Assembly: GCA_963787895.1 (NCBI GenBank)
Contig: CAWBEX010000008.1
Span: forward strand, 186,001-250,000
Direction of reading: 5' to 3'
Source: Anderseniella sp963787895
GTDB taxonomy: Bacteria > Pseudomonadota > Alphaproteobacteria > Rhizobiales > Aestuariivirgaceae
DNA length: 64,000 nucleotides
Part shown: positions 53,444 to 62,597 of the stretch, one piece after another
Layout of the letters: every line of letters begins with the position of its first letter
Numbering within the stretch: the first letter of the stretch is position 1
Program-made: the position numbers and the translations under genes
The notes under the pieces: generated by a model
Told to the model about the DNA's origin: nothing
The model's database searches: none
The model's input: only the letters and a program-made list of their open reading frames with translations

Positions 53444-53466
53444 CAGGCAAGTGTTGCGCTTGCCTG
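53444..53466 (+). promoter_or_regulatory. Hairpin in the leader of the IalB-like gene
   Basis: CAGGCAAG and CTTGCCTG form a perfect 8-base stem with a 7-base loop, 40 bases before the ATG. No T-run follows, so it is not a standard terminator. It may be a 5'-leader structure of the downstream gene. Confidence 0.35.
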
Positions 53467-53506
53467 GACAAGCTGCCACAACTTAAGATGAGACGGATGA
53501 AATTTC

Positions 53507-54046
53507 ATGAAGGTGACCATGTTGCATAAGCGTCTGCTAATTAGCACTGTTAAACTTGCAATAGCAGGGTTGAGTTACTGCCTCTTGCCTGCAACGGCCA
53601 GCGCCGAAGAACCGAAGTTCATCGAAGAGTTCAATGATTGGTCGGCCTATTCCTACAACGCCGGCGGCGGCAAGGTTTGTTACGTGGTTTCTCAGCCAAA
53701 GGGATCCGAGCCTAAGAACGTACGCCGCGATAAGATTTTCTTTCTTGTGCAACATCGCCCGAAGGACAACGTCCGCTCGGAAGTTTCCACCATCATTGGT
53801 TACAAATTCAAAGAAGGCAGCACTGCATCAATTAACATTGATGGACAGGACCTTCGCCTGTTCACCAACGGAGACGGAGCATGGGCGGAATCGGGCGACG
53901 TTGATCGCAAAATCGTAGCAGCAATGAAGGCGGGCAAATCCATGTCCGTAGAGGGTACTTCGTGGCGTGGCACCAAGACCACGGACAATTACTCGCTGTC
54001 AGGTATCACCGCCGCAATCAACAAGATCGACAGCATCTGTCAGTGA
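53507..54046 (+). CDS. Invasion-associated locus B (IalB)-like periplasmic protein
   Basis: A 179-residue exported protein with a signal peptide cut near ATASA-EEP (residue about 32). WSAYSYNAGGGKVCYVVSQP is the W...C-Y core of the IalB family, whose rhizobial and Brucella members are periplasmic and of unclear function. Two cysteines (about residue 59 and the penultimate residue) could form a disulfide. Start: ATG 53507; an ATG at 53519 is possible. The preceding 200 bases hold a hairpin but no recognised promoter. Confidence 0.85.
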   Translation: MKVTMLHKRLLISTVKLAIAGLSYCLLPATASAEEPKFIEEFNDWSAYSYNAGGGKVCYVVSQPKGSEPKNVRRDKIFFLVQHRPKDNVRSEVSTIIGYKFKEGSTASINIDGQDLRLFTNGDGAWAESGDVDRKIVAAMKAGKSMSVEGTSWRGTKTTDNYSLSGITAAINKIDSICQ

Positions 54047-54103
54047 CGGGTTGCACTCCTGGCGCTGGCGCACTCGCTCTGTGTTGTGCTAAGGACCCGC
54101 GCC

Positions 54104-55309
54104 ATGGCCATCTCGATTGACATAAACCACTTCACTACTGTGCGTCCGGATTCAGCTGGCGACCGCAGGACGCGCATGGTCGGCCTTACACGCAATAACC
54201 TGCAAGACGCGCTCGCGCTTGTGCAGGCAATTCCTGAAAAGCAGCGCCGCATGCGCGCCTCCCAGATCTGGAACTGGCTCTATGTGCGTGGTGTGAACAG
54301 CTTTGCCGACATGACGACAATCTCCAAGGAGTTGCGTACAGACCTGGCCAATCACTTCGACCTGTCCCGGCTTGAGATTGTTACCGAGCAGATTTCCACT
54401 GACGGCACTCGAAAATGGCTGTTGCGTTTGCCGCCTGACGAGCTTGGCCGCCGACACGAAATCGAGACCGTCTACATTCCGGAGGAAGATCGTGGCACCT
54501 TGTGCATCTCCTCACAAGTTGGCTGCACACTCACCTGCACATTTTGCCACACCGGCACTCAAACGCTGGTCCGCAACCTGACCGCAGGTGAAATCGCCGG
54601 TCAGATACTAGTGGCACGCGATCGTCTCAAGGAATGGCCGCACTTGATTGAAGACGCACAGAATGTGCCTGCTGGCGGACGCTTCATCACCAATGTTGTT
54701 CTAATGGGTATGGGCGAGCCTCTCTACAACTTTGAAAATGTCCGCGACGCAGTAAAAATTATTGCCGACGGAGACGGCTTGTCGCTCTCAAAGCGGCGTA
54801 TAACTCTGTCCACCTCCGGAGTGGTTCCGGAGATTGTCCGGGCCGGCAATGAAATTGGAACCATGCTTGCCATTTCCCTGCATGGTACGACCGACGATAT
54901 TCGCAACGATCTCGTCCCACTCAACAAGAAATATCCTATCAGTGAACTGCTTGACGCATGCCGGAGTTACCCTGGCTTGTCCAATGCCAGGCGCATCACA
55001 TTCGAGTACGTGATGATCAAGGGGGTGAATGACAGCATCGAAGATGCGCGGCGGCTGGTGAGTTTGCTCAAAGGCATTCCAGCGAAAGTAAACCTGATAC
55101 CCTTCAATCCCTGGCCCGGCACAAGCTACGAATGCTCGGACTGGGAACAAATCGAGGCCTTCTCCCGAATTGTCCTGAAAGCAGGTTATGCAAGTCCGGT
55201 GCGCACTCCGCGCGGCCGGGACATTTTCGCCGCCTGTGGTCAGCTTAAGTCAGAATCACAGCGATTGAAGAAAACCGAACGTGACGCGCTTGCCGCAACC
55301 ATGAAATGA
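54104..55309 (+). CDS. rlmN: 23S rRNA (adenine(2503)-C(2))-methyltransferase
   Basis: A 401-residue radical-SAM enzyme that methylates A2503 of 23S rRNA and A37 of some tRNAs. The 4Fe-4S motif CTLTCTFC (about residues 137-144) is intact, and the C-terminal methyl-carrying cysteine is in IFAACGQL (about residue 378). VLMGMGEPLYN and STSGVVPEI are typical RlmN segments. ATG 54104 is chosen over a start six codons upstream. The last 54 bases overlap the convergent isomerase gene. Confidence 0.96.
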   Translation: MAISIDINHFTTVRPDSAGDRRTRMVGLTRNNLQDALALVQAIPEKQRRMRASQIWNWLYVRGVNSFADMTTISKELRTDLANHFDLSRLEIVTEQISTDGTRKWLLRLPPDELGRRHEIETVYIPEEDRGTLCISSQVGCTLTCTFCHTGTQTLVRNLTAGEIAGQILVARDRLKEWPHLIEDAQNVPAGGRFITNVVLMGMGEPLYNFENVRDAVKIIADGDGLSLSKRRITLSTSGVVPEIVRAGNEIGTMLAISLHGTTDDIRNDLVPLNKKYPISELLDACRSYPGLSNARRITFEYVMIKGVNDSIEDARRLVSLLKGIPAKVNLIPFNPWPGTSYECSDWEQIEAFSRIVLKAGYASPVRTPRGRDIFAACGQLKSESQRLKKTERDALAATMK

Positions 55310-55927
55310 GGTCCGGCGGTCATTCAATCGATGCTCCAGCACCCACTTGATGGCGCTGTTCAACCGATCATCACCCCAAAAGATTTCACCGTCCGACGTG
55401 ATAAATGAAGGCGCTCCGAACAAGCCCTTGCCAATCGCTTCGGCTACCCTGTTGCGCAAGGTTTGTTTCACATCAGCCACTGCGGCCTGCGCCAGCCAAT
55501 AACCCGGGTCATCCACGAACTCGGCAAGCAACCATTCCAGTGCCTGATTGCTGGCGATATCTGCTCCGTCTGCAAATCCCATCTGAAACACTCGTTTGCA
55601 ATAAGGTATCAACCAGGATTGCTGCGAAGCCGCCACTGCGATGCGTGTCGCCAGCAGGCTTGAAGCCGGAAACACAGCAGGCTGCTTATATACCAAGTGA
55701 TACTGCTCACACTGGCGCTGCAAATCTCGCCACATGTAGTTGCCCTTGGCTGGGTAGATGTTGAAGGGGGATGTGTTCCAGCCTTGCTTCTTGAAAACCG
55801 GGCCGAGAAGAAAAGGCGTCCAGCGCACTTTAATACCAGCGGGCTCCGTCCACTCCTGTATCCGCATAGCCGAGACAAACGAGTAAGGACTGGCAAAATC
55901 GAACCAGAACTCCAGATCATGCTTCAT
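55256..55927 (-). CDS. 2-Hydroxychromene-2-carboxylate isomerase-like DsbA-fold protein
   Basis: A 223-residue kappa-class GST/DsbA-like protein. EFWFDFASPYSFVSAMRI (residues 6-23) has the family's serine-containing S-P-Y-S in place of CxxC, and WTPFLLGPVFKKQGWN with FGAPSFITSDGEIFWGDDR follow. By family it isomerises hydroxychromene carboxylate, though many members without naphthalene genes act in unknown pathways. No other aromatic-degradation genes are present. The 3' end overlaps rlmN by 54 bases, unusually long. Confidence 0.88.
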   Translation of the reverse strand: MKHDLEFWFDFASPYSFVSAMRIQEWTEPAGIKVRWTPFLLGPVFKKQGWNTSPFNIYPAKGNYMWRDLQRQCEQYHLVYKQPAVFPASSLLATRIAVAASQQSWLIPYCKRVFQMGFADGADIASNQALEWLLAEFVDDPGYWLAQAAVADVKQTLRNRVAEAIGKGLFGAPSFITSDGEIFWGDDRLNSAIKWVLEHRLNDRRTSFHGCGKRVTFGFLQSL

Positions 55928-56029
55928 GGTGCTGCACTCTGGTCACAAGATGCTGGTACATCGGCAGCCCCGATGGGGCCGCCGATTTCCTGGTTTGCCT
56001 CGCCGTAATCAGATGTTGTCTTCAGCTGT

Positions 56030-56659
56030 TCAGCTGACAATCACCTTGGCGCCGATCTTGACCCGGTTGTGAAGGTCAATAACCTCTTCGTTCAGCATCC
56101 GGATGCAGCCAGACGACTGCGCAGTGCCAATTGTATGAGGTGCATTGGTTCCATGGATTCGATACAAGGTATCGACCTTGCCCTGGAACAGGTAAAGTGC
56201 GCGCGCACCAAGCGGATTGTTCGGCCCACCCTCCATGCGCTCCGGCAGGGTCCGGCCGTACTGCTTCTTCTCGCGCTCGATCATTTCCTTCGGCGGATGC
56301 CATGCCGGCCACTCTGCCTTGCGTGCTATCCTTGCAACACCTGACCAGCCAAAACCAACACGGCCAACGCCTACGCCATATTCAATTGCCTTGCCGCCTG
56401 CCAGGACGAAGTAAAGTCTTCGCTTTCTGGCACTGACGATAATTGTGCCCGGCTTTTCAGGTGTTTTGTATGAAATTGTGCGCTTGCCGCTGTAACTGGA
56501 CCTGCTTGCAGTCTTTGCCTTCTTCGCTGTTGAGCGAGACGTCGTTCCGCCACTTCCAGCGTTGAAGTTGTAGCGTACACGGCTTTCAGCCATAACACTT
56601 GTTGCAGACGCCGCAAGTGCAGCGATACTTGAGAGAAATACTCGGCGATCCATTTGCAT
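56030..56659 (-). CDS. L,D-transpeptidase (YkuD domain)
   Basis: A 209-residue exported enzyme. The N-terminus MDRRVFLSSIAALAASATS has a twin-arginine-like signal, cut near MAESR. The YkuD active site is HGTNAPHTIGTAQSSGCIRM, with the His and the nucleophile Cys in SSGCIR. It probably makes 3-3 peptidoglycan cross-links or attaches proteins to the wall. A start two codons downstream (second Met) is equally possible. Confidence 0.92.
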   Translation of the reverse strand: MQMDRRVFLSSIAALAASATSVMAESRVRYNFNAGSGGTTSRSTAKKAKTASRSSYSGKRTISYKTPEKPGTIIVSARKRRLYFVLAGGKAIEYGVGVGRVGFGWSGVARIARKAEWPAWHPPKEMIEREKKQYGRTLPERMEGGPNNPLGARALYLFQGKVDTLYRIHGTNAPHTIGTAQSSGCIRMLNEEVIDLHNRVKIGAKVIVS

Positions 56660-56757
56660 GATCTCCTGCTGTCAAAAAATTTGATAGGATTGATTCGTTT
56701 TACGATTCACTCTGCACATGGGGCAGGTGTACCAAAAGATTGAAAACATCTGCAATC

Positions 56758-57144
56758 TCAAAGCAGGAATCTGCTGAGCATCGCCAGCTTCTTTGTCTGT
56801 TTATCAACAACGCTGGTTTGCTGAGCAACGGGCGGCGCTCGTTGCCTGTCAATTTTCATTGGATACCTGCTGCTGACAAGCGGCCGCTGGGCCAACGCCT
56901 GCCACATCGACAATAAAGTAATACTGGAATGAACAGTCGCAGGTGCTTTTTCAACTCGCCCGCTTGGGCATTTCTTCTTGCAGTTGGAGGTTTCTTCCGC
57001 CTCTGAAAGAGTGACATCAAGGGCTTCAGCTGCCGTTTGCAACTGCACCGGCGCAGCCGTGGCACTGATAATTCCGATACAGGGCTTGGCTACAAGCGCA
57101 AAGAGCAATGCAATTGCAAGTACCCGGCATGTAACAAAATTCAT
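56758..57144 (-). CDS. Hypothetical small secreted protein
   Basis: A 128-residue frame with a likely signal peptide (about residues 1-25) followed by VTLSEAEETSNCKKKCPSGR. I do not recognise it. The start is guessed at MNFVTCRVLA; a longer frame reaches 57258. It lies between the L,D-transpeptidase and acs genes, all minus strand. Coding is uncertain: the C-terminal half is polar without clear conservation. Confidence 0.4.
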   Translation of the reverse strand: MNFVTCRVLAIALLFALVAKPCIGIISATAAPVQLQTAAEALDVTLSEAEETSNCKKKCPSGRVEKAPATVHSSITLLSMWQALAQRPLVSSRYPMKIDRQRAPPVAQQTSVVDKQTKKLAMLSRFLL

Positions 57145-57280
57145 CACCGCATCAAAATCCCTTGTTTCAAGAATCCAATATCCAGAAAAGCCAGCAAAAA
57201 TCAACCGCCCCGCTTTCACCACAATGTGAACAACGAGGGCAAAATTTGCTGTTGCCAAGCGCAGGAAGTCGCTTGCGGAC

Positions 57281-59230
57281 CTACTTCCGGTTTTGCCGAT
57301 TCTCGATCAGATTGTCTACAACAGCTGGTTCAGCCAACGTCGAAATATCGCCAAGGCTGCCAAAATCATCCTCTGCGATCTTGCGCAGAATCCGCCGCAT
57401 GATCTTGCCGGAACGCGTTTTTGGAAGACCCGGTGAGAATTGTATCTTGTCTGGCGAGGCAATCGGTCCAATCTCATTGCGGACATGCGCGACAAGATCC
57501 TTGCGCAAATCGTCAGATGCATTTTCACCGGCCATCAGGGTTACGTAGCAGTAGATGCCCTGTCCCTTGATGTCATGTGGATAGCCGACAACAGCCGCCT
57601 CAGACACTTTCGAATGGGAAACAAGCGCAGACTCTACTTCAGCGGTTCCCATGCGATGGCCCGAAACGTTGATGACATCATCAACACGACCGGTAATCCA
57701 GTAGTACCCATCCGCGTCACGGCGACAGCCGTCCCCGGTGAAGTACTTCCCCTTGTAAGTGGAAAAGTACGTTTGAATGAACCGTTTATGGTCGCCATAC
57801 AAAGTACGCATCTGGCCTGGCCACGAATCGATCAGACACAGATTGCCATCAACAGCCCCTTCGAGAACTTTGCCGTCATTGTCCACGAGTTGTGGCTGCA
57901 CCCCGAAGAACGGCCGCGTTGCCGAGCCCGGCTTCAAGTCTGTAGCGCCCGCTAATGGAGTTATCATGATGCCGCCGGTTTCCGTCTGCCACCAGGTATC
58001 CACAATTGAACACTTCTTGTTGCCAACCACCCTGAAATACCATTCCCATGCTTCGGGATTGATTGGTTCGCCAACAGACCCCAGAAGTCGCAGGTCTTTC
58101 AGTGAGGCTCGCTTTACAAAATCGTCACCTGCACCCATCAAGGCCCGGATGGCAGTTGGCGCGGTATAAAAAATATTGACTTTGTGCTTGTCACACACAT
58201 CCCAGAAACGCCCGGCGTCGGGGTAGGTTGGCACGCCCTCGAACATCAAGGTGATGGCACCATTGGCCAACGGGCCATAGACGATATAACTGTGCCCTGT
58301 CACCCAGCCCACATCAGCCGTGCACCAGTATACGTCGCCTTCGTGATAATCGAACACGTACTCGTGCGTCATTGAAGCCCAAACCAGATAGCCGCCAGTG
58401 GTATGCAGAACACCCTTCGGCTGACCGGTTGAACCTGATGTGTAAAGAATGAACAACGGGTCTTCGGCCTTCATTTTCTCCGGTTTGCAATCCGGTGAAG
58501 CAGTCACCATCGCAGAATGGTACCAGACATCGCGACCTTCAACCCAGCCCACCTTGCCACCCGTACGGCGTACTACCAGTACTTTCTTGACACTCACCTT
58601 GCCCTTGGCGGCAATTTCGATAGCCTTGTCTGTATTCGCCTTGAGCGGTATAGGCTTGCCTCCGCGCACGCCCTCATCGGCTGTAATCACGAATGTAGAT
58701 TTGCAGTCAACAATACGACCCGCAAGCGCATCAGGTGAGAACCCCCCAAACACGATGGAATGCACGGCGCCAATGCGGGCACAAGCCAGCATGGCATAGG
58801 CCGCTTCAGGGATCATGGGCATGTAGATGGTGACCCGGTCACCCTTCTTCACACCGTTGGCCTTCATCACATTTGACAGCCGGCAAACCCTGTCATGCAG
58901 TTCATTGTAGGTGATTTTCTTGTCATCAAACGGGTTGTCACCTTCCCAGATGATCGCCGTCTGGTCGCCGCGCTTTTTCAGGTGCCGGTCGACACAGTTG
59001 TAGCAAACGTTGGTAATGCCGTCCTCAAACCACTTGATGGTGACGTTACCGCTGAAGCTGGTGTTCTTGACCTTCTTGTAAGGCTTGAACCAGTCAATGC
59101 GCTTGCCGTGCTTCGCCCAGAACTGTTCCGGGTTTTTCACAGACTGCTTGTACATTTTCAGGTAGCCCTCATTATCAATGATGGCGTGCTTCTTCCAGGC
59201 TGCCTGAACCTTATGGGTTTTAACGGACAT
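57281..59230 (-). CDS. acs: Acetate--CoA ligase
   Basis: A 649-residue AMP-forming ligase converting acetate, ATP and CoA to acetyl-CoA. Seen: the A3 loop in YTSGSTGQPKGVLHTTGGY (about residues 265-283), DTWWQTETGGIMI, and the C-terminal lysine motif PKTRSGKIMRR where acetylation regulates the enzyme in other bacteria. The length and N-terminal W-F-K-P-Y-K-K-V segment are typical of Acs. It supplies acetyl-CoA to PHB synthesis and to the ethylmalonyl-CoA pathway. Monocistronic here. Confidence 0.97.
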   Translation of the reverse strand: MSVKTHKVQAAWKKHAIIDNEGYLKMYKQSVKNPEQFWAKHGKRIDWFKPYKKVKNTSFSGNVTIKWFEDGITNVCYNCVDRHLKKRGDQTAIIWEGDNPFDDKKITYNELHDRVCRLSNVMKANGVKKGDRVTIYMPMIPEAAYAMLACARIGAVHSIVFGGFSPDALAGRIVDCKSTFVITADEGVRGGKPIPLKANTDKAIEIAAKGKVSVKKVLVVRRTGGKVGWVEGRDVWYHSAMVTASPDCKPEKMKAEDPLFILYTSGSTGQPKGVLHTTGGYLVWASMTHEYVFDYHEGDVYWCTADVGWVTGHSYIVYGPLANGAITLMFEGVPTYPDAGRFWDVCDKHKVNIFYTAPTAIRALMGAGDDFVKRASLKDLRLLGSVGEPINPEAWEWYFRVVGNKKCSIVDTWWQTETGGIMITPLAGATDLKPGSATRPFFGVQPQLVDNDGKVLEGAVDGNLCLIDSWPGQMRTLYGDHKRFIQTYFSTYKGKYFTGDGCRRDADGYYWITGRVDDVINVSGHRMGTAEVESALVSHSKVSEAAVVGYPHDIKGQGIYCYVTLMAGENASDDLRKDLVAHVRNEIGPIASPDKIQFSPGLPKTRSGKIMRRILRKIAEDDFGSLGDISTLAEPAVVDNLIENRQNRK

Positions 59231-59322
59231 GAGCGCTTGTCTCCCTGTACTCTAGTCAAAAGTGAGGTCAATCCTGGCAGCATTATGCGAACCAGTTTGA
59301 CGGAACGCAATGCGCCTTGAGT

Positions 59323-59970
59323 TTAACTCGCAAACCGCCATACGGAGGTCTTCTTGATCTCACAATCCTCCAGTTCACGCGTAACTGGCACCTCATATCT
59401 AGCCAAAGATACAAGCCTTTCCTTTGGAAGGTATGCCCTTCCCGGATCGCCAATCAACACATCAGCCCCTGCTATCTCAAGCCACGACAACAGCCGCAGA
59501 GCCAATGGCTTCTCATAGAACAGATCGCCTACGAGAATAACATCTGCTGTTGGAGCCGGCGCTGAAAGCAGATCGTCCGTAGTGACCTGAACTGCCACGG
59601 AATTGGCATCAGCATTGATAGCGATTGCTTCGCCGGCAAAGTCGTCAATATCGGCTGCCAACACGCTTGCAGCACCAGCTTTCATTGCAGCAATGCCCAC
59701 CAGCCCGGAACCGGACGCCATATCCAGCACCACCTTGCCCGCCACCACCTGAGGATTGTCCAGAACATAGCGTGCCAGCGCCTGACCGCCAGCCCAGGCA
59801 AACGCCCAGAACGGTGGAGGCAAGCCAATCTCACCCAGCTCATCTTCAGTTTTTTGCCACAGCGGAATGGCCTCGTGCGCCAACTGGAGCTGCACTTCCG
59901 GAACCAGCGGCACTTGCAGCAACATGGTGTTCTGCACAATGAACTCACGCCGCGAACGCGTCTCTATCAC
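59323..59970 (-). CDS. Protein lysine methyltransferase-like SAM enzyme (EtfB-KMT/PrmA-like)
   Basis: A 215-residue methyltransferase. VVLDMASGSGLVGIAAMKAG is the SAM loop and VILVGDLFYEKPLA the D-x-F-Y motif IV shared with electron-transfer-flavoprotein beta-subunit lysine methyltransferases. GTG 59970 is chosen because it overlaps the EVE stop as GTGA; a start at 60009 would give 13 more residues. Family members methylate EtfB or ribosomal proteins. It is the last gene of the tsaD-gpsA-EVE operon. Confidence 0.87.
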   Translation of the reverse strand: MIETRSRREFIVQNTMLLQVPLVPEVQLQLAHEAIPLWQKTEDELGEIGLPPPFWAFAWAGGQALARYVLDNPQVVAGKVVLDMASGSGLVGIAAMKAGAASVLAADIDDFAGEAIAINADANSVAVQVTTDDLLSAPAPTADVILVGDLFYEKPLALRLLSWLEIAGADVLIGDPGRAYLPKERLVSLARYEVPVTRELEDCEIKKTSVWRFAS

Positions 59971-60401
59971 TTCGACATCGGCGGTTTTGAAAGTCCGCCC
60001 ATACGGCACACTTCAAGCCATTCATCTTCCAGCACCGGCTGCACAGACAATCGCATCGACGTCACCAGTGACATTTTGGCAAGCTTTTCACTGGACTTTA
60101 CATCAGCGAGTTTTACCGACTGCGGCATGTCCATGACCGCTCTGATGTCCACACACTCCCAGCGTGGATCATCAGTGGTGGAATCCGGATGAGCCAATGC
60201 GCACACCTCGCAAATACCGACAACGTCCAGACCCTCGTTGGAGTGATAGAAGAACCCAAGGTCGCCAATCTGCATTGCCCGCATATTGTTGCGCGCCTGG
60301 TAGTTGCGCACACCATCCCATTCTTCGCCCGCTTTGCCCTTGGCCTTCAGCTGTTCCCAGGAAAACTTGAACGGTTCAGATTTGAACAACCAGTACGACA
60401 T
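59967..60401 (-). CDS. EVE domain-containing protein
   Basis: A 144-residue EVE (PUA-like) domain protein; the N-terminus MSYWLFKSEPFKFSWEQL and WDGVRNYQARNNMRAMQIGD are typical of the thymocyte nuclear protein 1-like group. EVE domains bind modified bases in nucleic acids. It lies 15 bases after the gpsA stop and is coupled to the methyltransferase gene by GTGA. Precise ligand unknown. Confidence 0.93.
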   Translation of the reverse strand: MSYWLFKSEPFKFSWEQLKAKGKAGEEWDGVRNYQARNNMRAMQIGDLGFFYHSNEGLDVVGICEVCALAHPDSTTDDPRWECVDIRAVMDMPQSVKLADVKSSEKLAKMSLVTSMRLSVQPVLEDEWLEVCRMGGLSKPPMSK

Positions 60402-60416
60402 TGATTTCCCTTGCTC

Positions 60417-61424
60417 TCATTCATGTTCAACCTTCAGTGGCCGAGCCATCAACTGGACAATCTGATTATCCACATTTGCCCCATCCACAACAATGCTGGC
60501 AACCGCCTCGCACACCGGCATCTCAATTACCTTGTCCCGGGCAATCGCGCGCACAACACCCGCAGTGTAAACACCTTCTGAAACCGCCGTACGGGTAGCG
60601 AGGATGTCAGCCAGGGCACGGCCCTGACCCAGTTCCACGCCCAAGGAATAATTGCGCGACTGCGGACTGGAACAAGTCAATGACAAATCACCCAGCCCAG
60701 ACAGTCCAAACAGGGTTTCCGGCTTCCCGCCCATAACAGCTGCAAAACGCCTCAATTCAGCAAACGAGCGCGCCAGCAATGCAGCCTGTGCTGAAGCACC
60801 CAGCTTCTTGCCGGCACAAATGCCCGACGCTATGGCCAACACGTTCTTGACCGCACCACCGATTTGCGCGCCAATCATGTCGCCTGACACATAGACCCGG
60901 AATGACGCTGTACTTAGCACTCGCGCAATTGTCGTGGCCCGGCTGATGTCATCACCTGCCAAGGTGATGGCCGTTGGCAAACCGGATGCCACATCGGCGG
61001 CGAAACTGGGGCCCGACAGAACAAAAGGCTCAAGTTGCGGTACAACTTCCTGAACCACTTCACTCATGTACTTGTTGCTGCCACGCTCCAAACCCTTTGC
61101 TGTAATCACCAATGGCTTCGTCGCACAATGCTGAAACTCCGACATTGCAAGCATTTCACGCGTCGCTTGTGCTGGTGTCGCAAGAATAAGGAAATCCGCC
61201 AGAAGCGCGCGTGTTAGTTCACTCGTAACCTCAAGCCCATCCGGCAATACGTGGCCTGAAAGATACTTGGCATTGACCCGCTTCAACTGCATTTGCTCAG
61301 CTGCGCTTGCAGACCGCGCCCACAACGCAGTCTCCAGGCCCGCCCTCACGCACGCCACCGCAAGGGCGGTGCCCCATGCGCCCGCGCCTATCACCGCGGC
61401 ACTGCTGAAGTGATCCTCGCTCAA
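60417..61424 (-). CDS. gpsA: Glycerol-3-phosphate dehydrogenase [NAD(P)+]
   Basis: A 335-residue cytoplasmic enzyme reducing dihydroxyacetone phosphate to sn-glycerol-3-phosphate for phospholipid synthesis. Rossmann motif AAVIGAGAWGTALA (residues 8-21), LSGPSFAADVASGLPTA, and the active-site lysine in GGAVKNVLAIASG. It uses a TTG start that overlaps the tsaD stop as TTGA; no ATG is available near the conserved N-terminus. Confidence 0.95.
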   Translation of the reverse strand: MSEDHFSSAAVIGAGAWGTALAVACVRAGLETALWARSASAAEQMQLKRVNAKYLSGHVLPDGLEVTSELTRALLADFLILATPAQATREMLAMSEFQHCATKPLVITAKGLERGSNKYMSEVVQEVVPQLEPFVLSGPSFAADVASGLPTAITLAGDDISRATTIARVLSTASFRVYVSGDMIGAQIGGAVKNVLAIASGICAGKKLGASAQAALLARSFAELRRFAAVMGGKPETLFGLSGLGDLSLTCSSPQSRNYSLGVELGQGRALADILATRTAVSEGVYTAGVVRAIARDKVIEMPVCEAVASIVVDGANVDNQIVQLMARPLKVEHE

Positions 61425-62518
61425 GCTTTCACACCGGCAAATTTTTCTGGCGCTGCCTCAGCATCAAGCGGCCATCGGGCCCGCGCCGTCACTTCGAGGT
61501 TATCGGCCTTGCGTACCATCATGTTTTCCAGTCCCGCCCAGGCAATCATCGCAGCATTGTCGGTGCACAGCGCAACAGGCGGTGCACTTAACCGGAAATC
61601 CTGCAGATCACACACTTCCTGAAGAGCAGTACGCAGCGCCAGATTGGCTGCCACCCCTCCGGAGACCACAAGCACCTTGTCAGCCAATCCATCGTGCAAA
61701 GCCTCAAACCGCCCCATCGCGCGTTTCACACGGTCCGTCACCGCATCGCATGCAGCCCGCTGGAATGCTGCGCAAATGTCTGCAACATCCTGCTGACGCA
61801 ACCTTTCAATTGCCGTTGCCGACTGCCTCACGGCTGTCTTCAAGCCGGAGAAAGAAAAATTGCAGTCTTCCCTGCCTTTCATCGGCACAGGAAAACCATA
61901 CCGTTCTGCATTGCCGGTCAGTGCTGCTCTTTCGACTTCCGGCCCGCCAGGATAACCAAGACCCAAAAGTTTTGCAGTTTTGTCGAACGCTTCCCCCAAA
62001 GCATCGTCAATTGTAGTGCCAAGGCGCGTATAATCACCCACTGCATTAATGCTTACGAGTTGGGTATGGCCCCCGGACACCAGCAGCATCAGGTATGGCG
62101 GACGCAAACCTTCTGTCAGCCCTGGTGTTAGCGCGTGACCTTCCAGATGATTTACTGCGTAAAGCGCCTTGCCCGACGCCAACGCCAGCGCCTTTGCCGT
62201 CATTAACCCGGTCATGACCCCGCCAATCAAACCCGGTCCAGCCGTCACCGCAATCGCGCTGAGGTCATCAAAGCCGCAACTTGCATCAACCATTGCCTGC
62301 CCAATCATACGGTCAAGGTGCGAAAGATGTGATCGAGCCGCAATCTCCGGCACCACCCCGCCAAATGGTGCATGCAACGCCGTCTGGGACAAAACCAAAT
62401 TGGAGACGATCCTGCCTGAGCCGTCAGTTTGCCGTGCCACAACCGCAGCCGCAGTTTCATCGCACGACGTTTCGATGCCCAAAACCAAGTGCTGTTGTTG
62501 ATTGTCGCGGGCAGGCAC
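61421..62518 (-). CDS. tsaD: tRNA N6-adenosine threonylcarbamoyltransferase
   Basis: A 365-residue ASKHA-fold protein that transfers threonylcarbamoyl to A37 of ANN-decoding tRNAs. Seen: LGIETSCDETAAAVV at the N-terminus, the metal-binding NHLEGHALTP, and SGGHTQLV, with GLGYPGGPEVERAA. The start is GTG 62518. It opens the operon tsaD-gpsA-EVE-methyltransferase and is divergent from hemC, the common order in Hyphomicrobiales. Confidence 0.96.
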   Translation of the reverse strand: MPARDNQQQHLVLGIETSCDETAAAVVARQTDGSGRIVSNLVLSQTALHAPFGGVVPEIAARSHLSHLDRMIGQAMVDASCGFDDLSAIAVTAGPGLIGGVMTGLMTAKALALASGKALYAVNHLEGHALTPGLTEGLRPPYLMLLVSGGHTQLVSINAVGDYTRLGTTIDDALGEAFDKTAKLLGLGYPGGPEVERAALTGNAERYGFPVPMKGREDCNFSFSGLKTAVRQSATAIERLRQQDVADICAAFQRAACDAVTDRVKRAMGRFEALHDGLADKVLVVSGGVAANLALRTALQEVCDLQDFRLSAPPVALCTDNAAMIAWAGLENMMVRKADNLEVTARARWPLDAEAAPEKFAGVKA

Positions 62519-62528
62519 GCTACAGACC

Positions 62529-62558
62529 TTTCCATGAATTGTTTGGCTTGCCTATAAT
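62529..62558 (+). promoter_or_regulatory. Probable sigma70-type promoter of hemC
   Basis: TTTCCA (62529-62534) and TATAAT (62553-62558), 18 bases apart. The -10 hexamer is perfect. A transcript would start near 62565, about 33 bases before the hemC TTG start. Placed directly against the divergent tsaD start. Confidence 0.6.
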
Positions 62559-62597
62559 GCCAATCCAACGCTGCCTGTAGCATCGAAAGTAACCTGC

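Noticed and set aside
59286..59322. GCAATGC core upstream of acs as another copy of the ccr/phaR palindrome
   Set aside because: The flanks match the ccr site at only about 8 of 15 positions.
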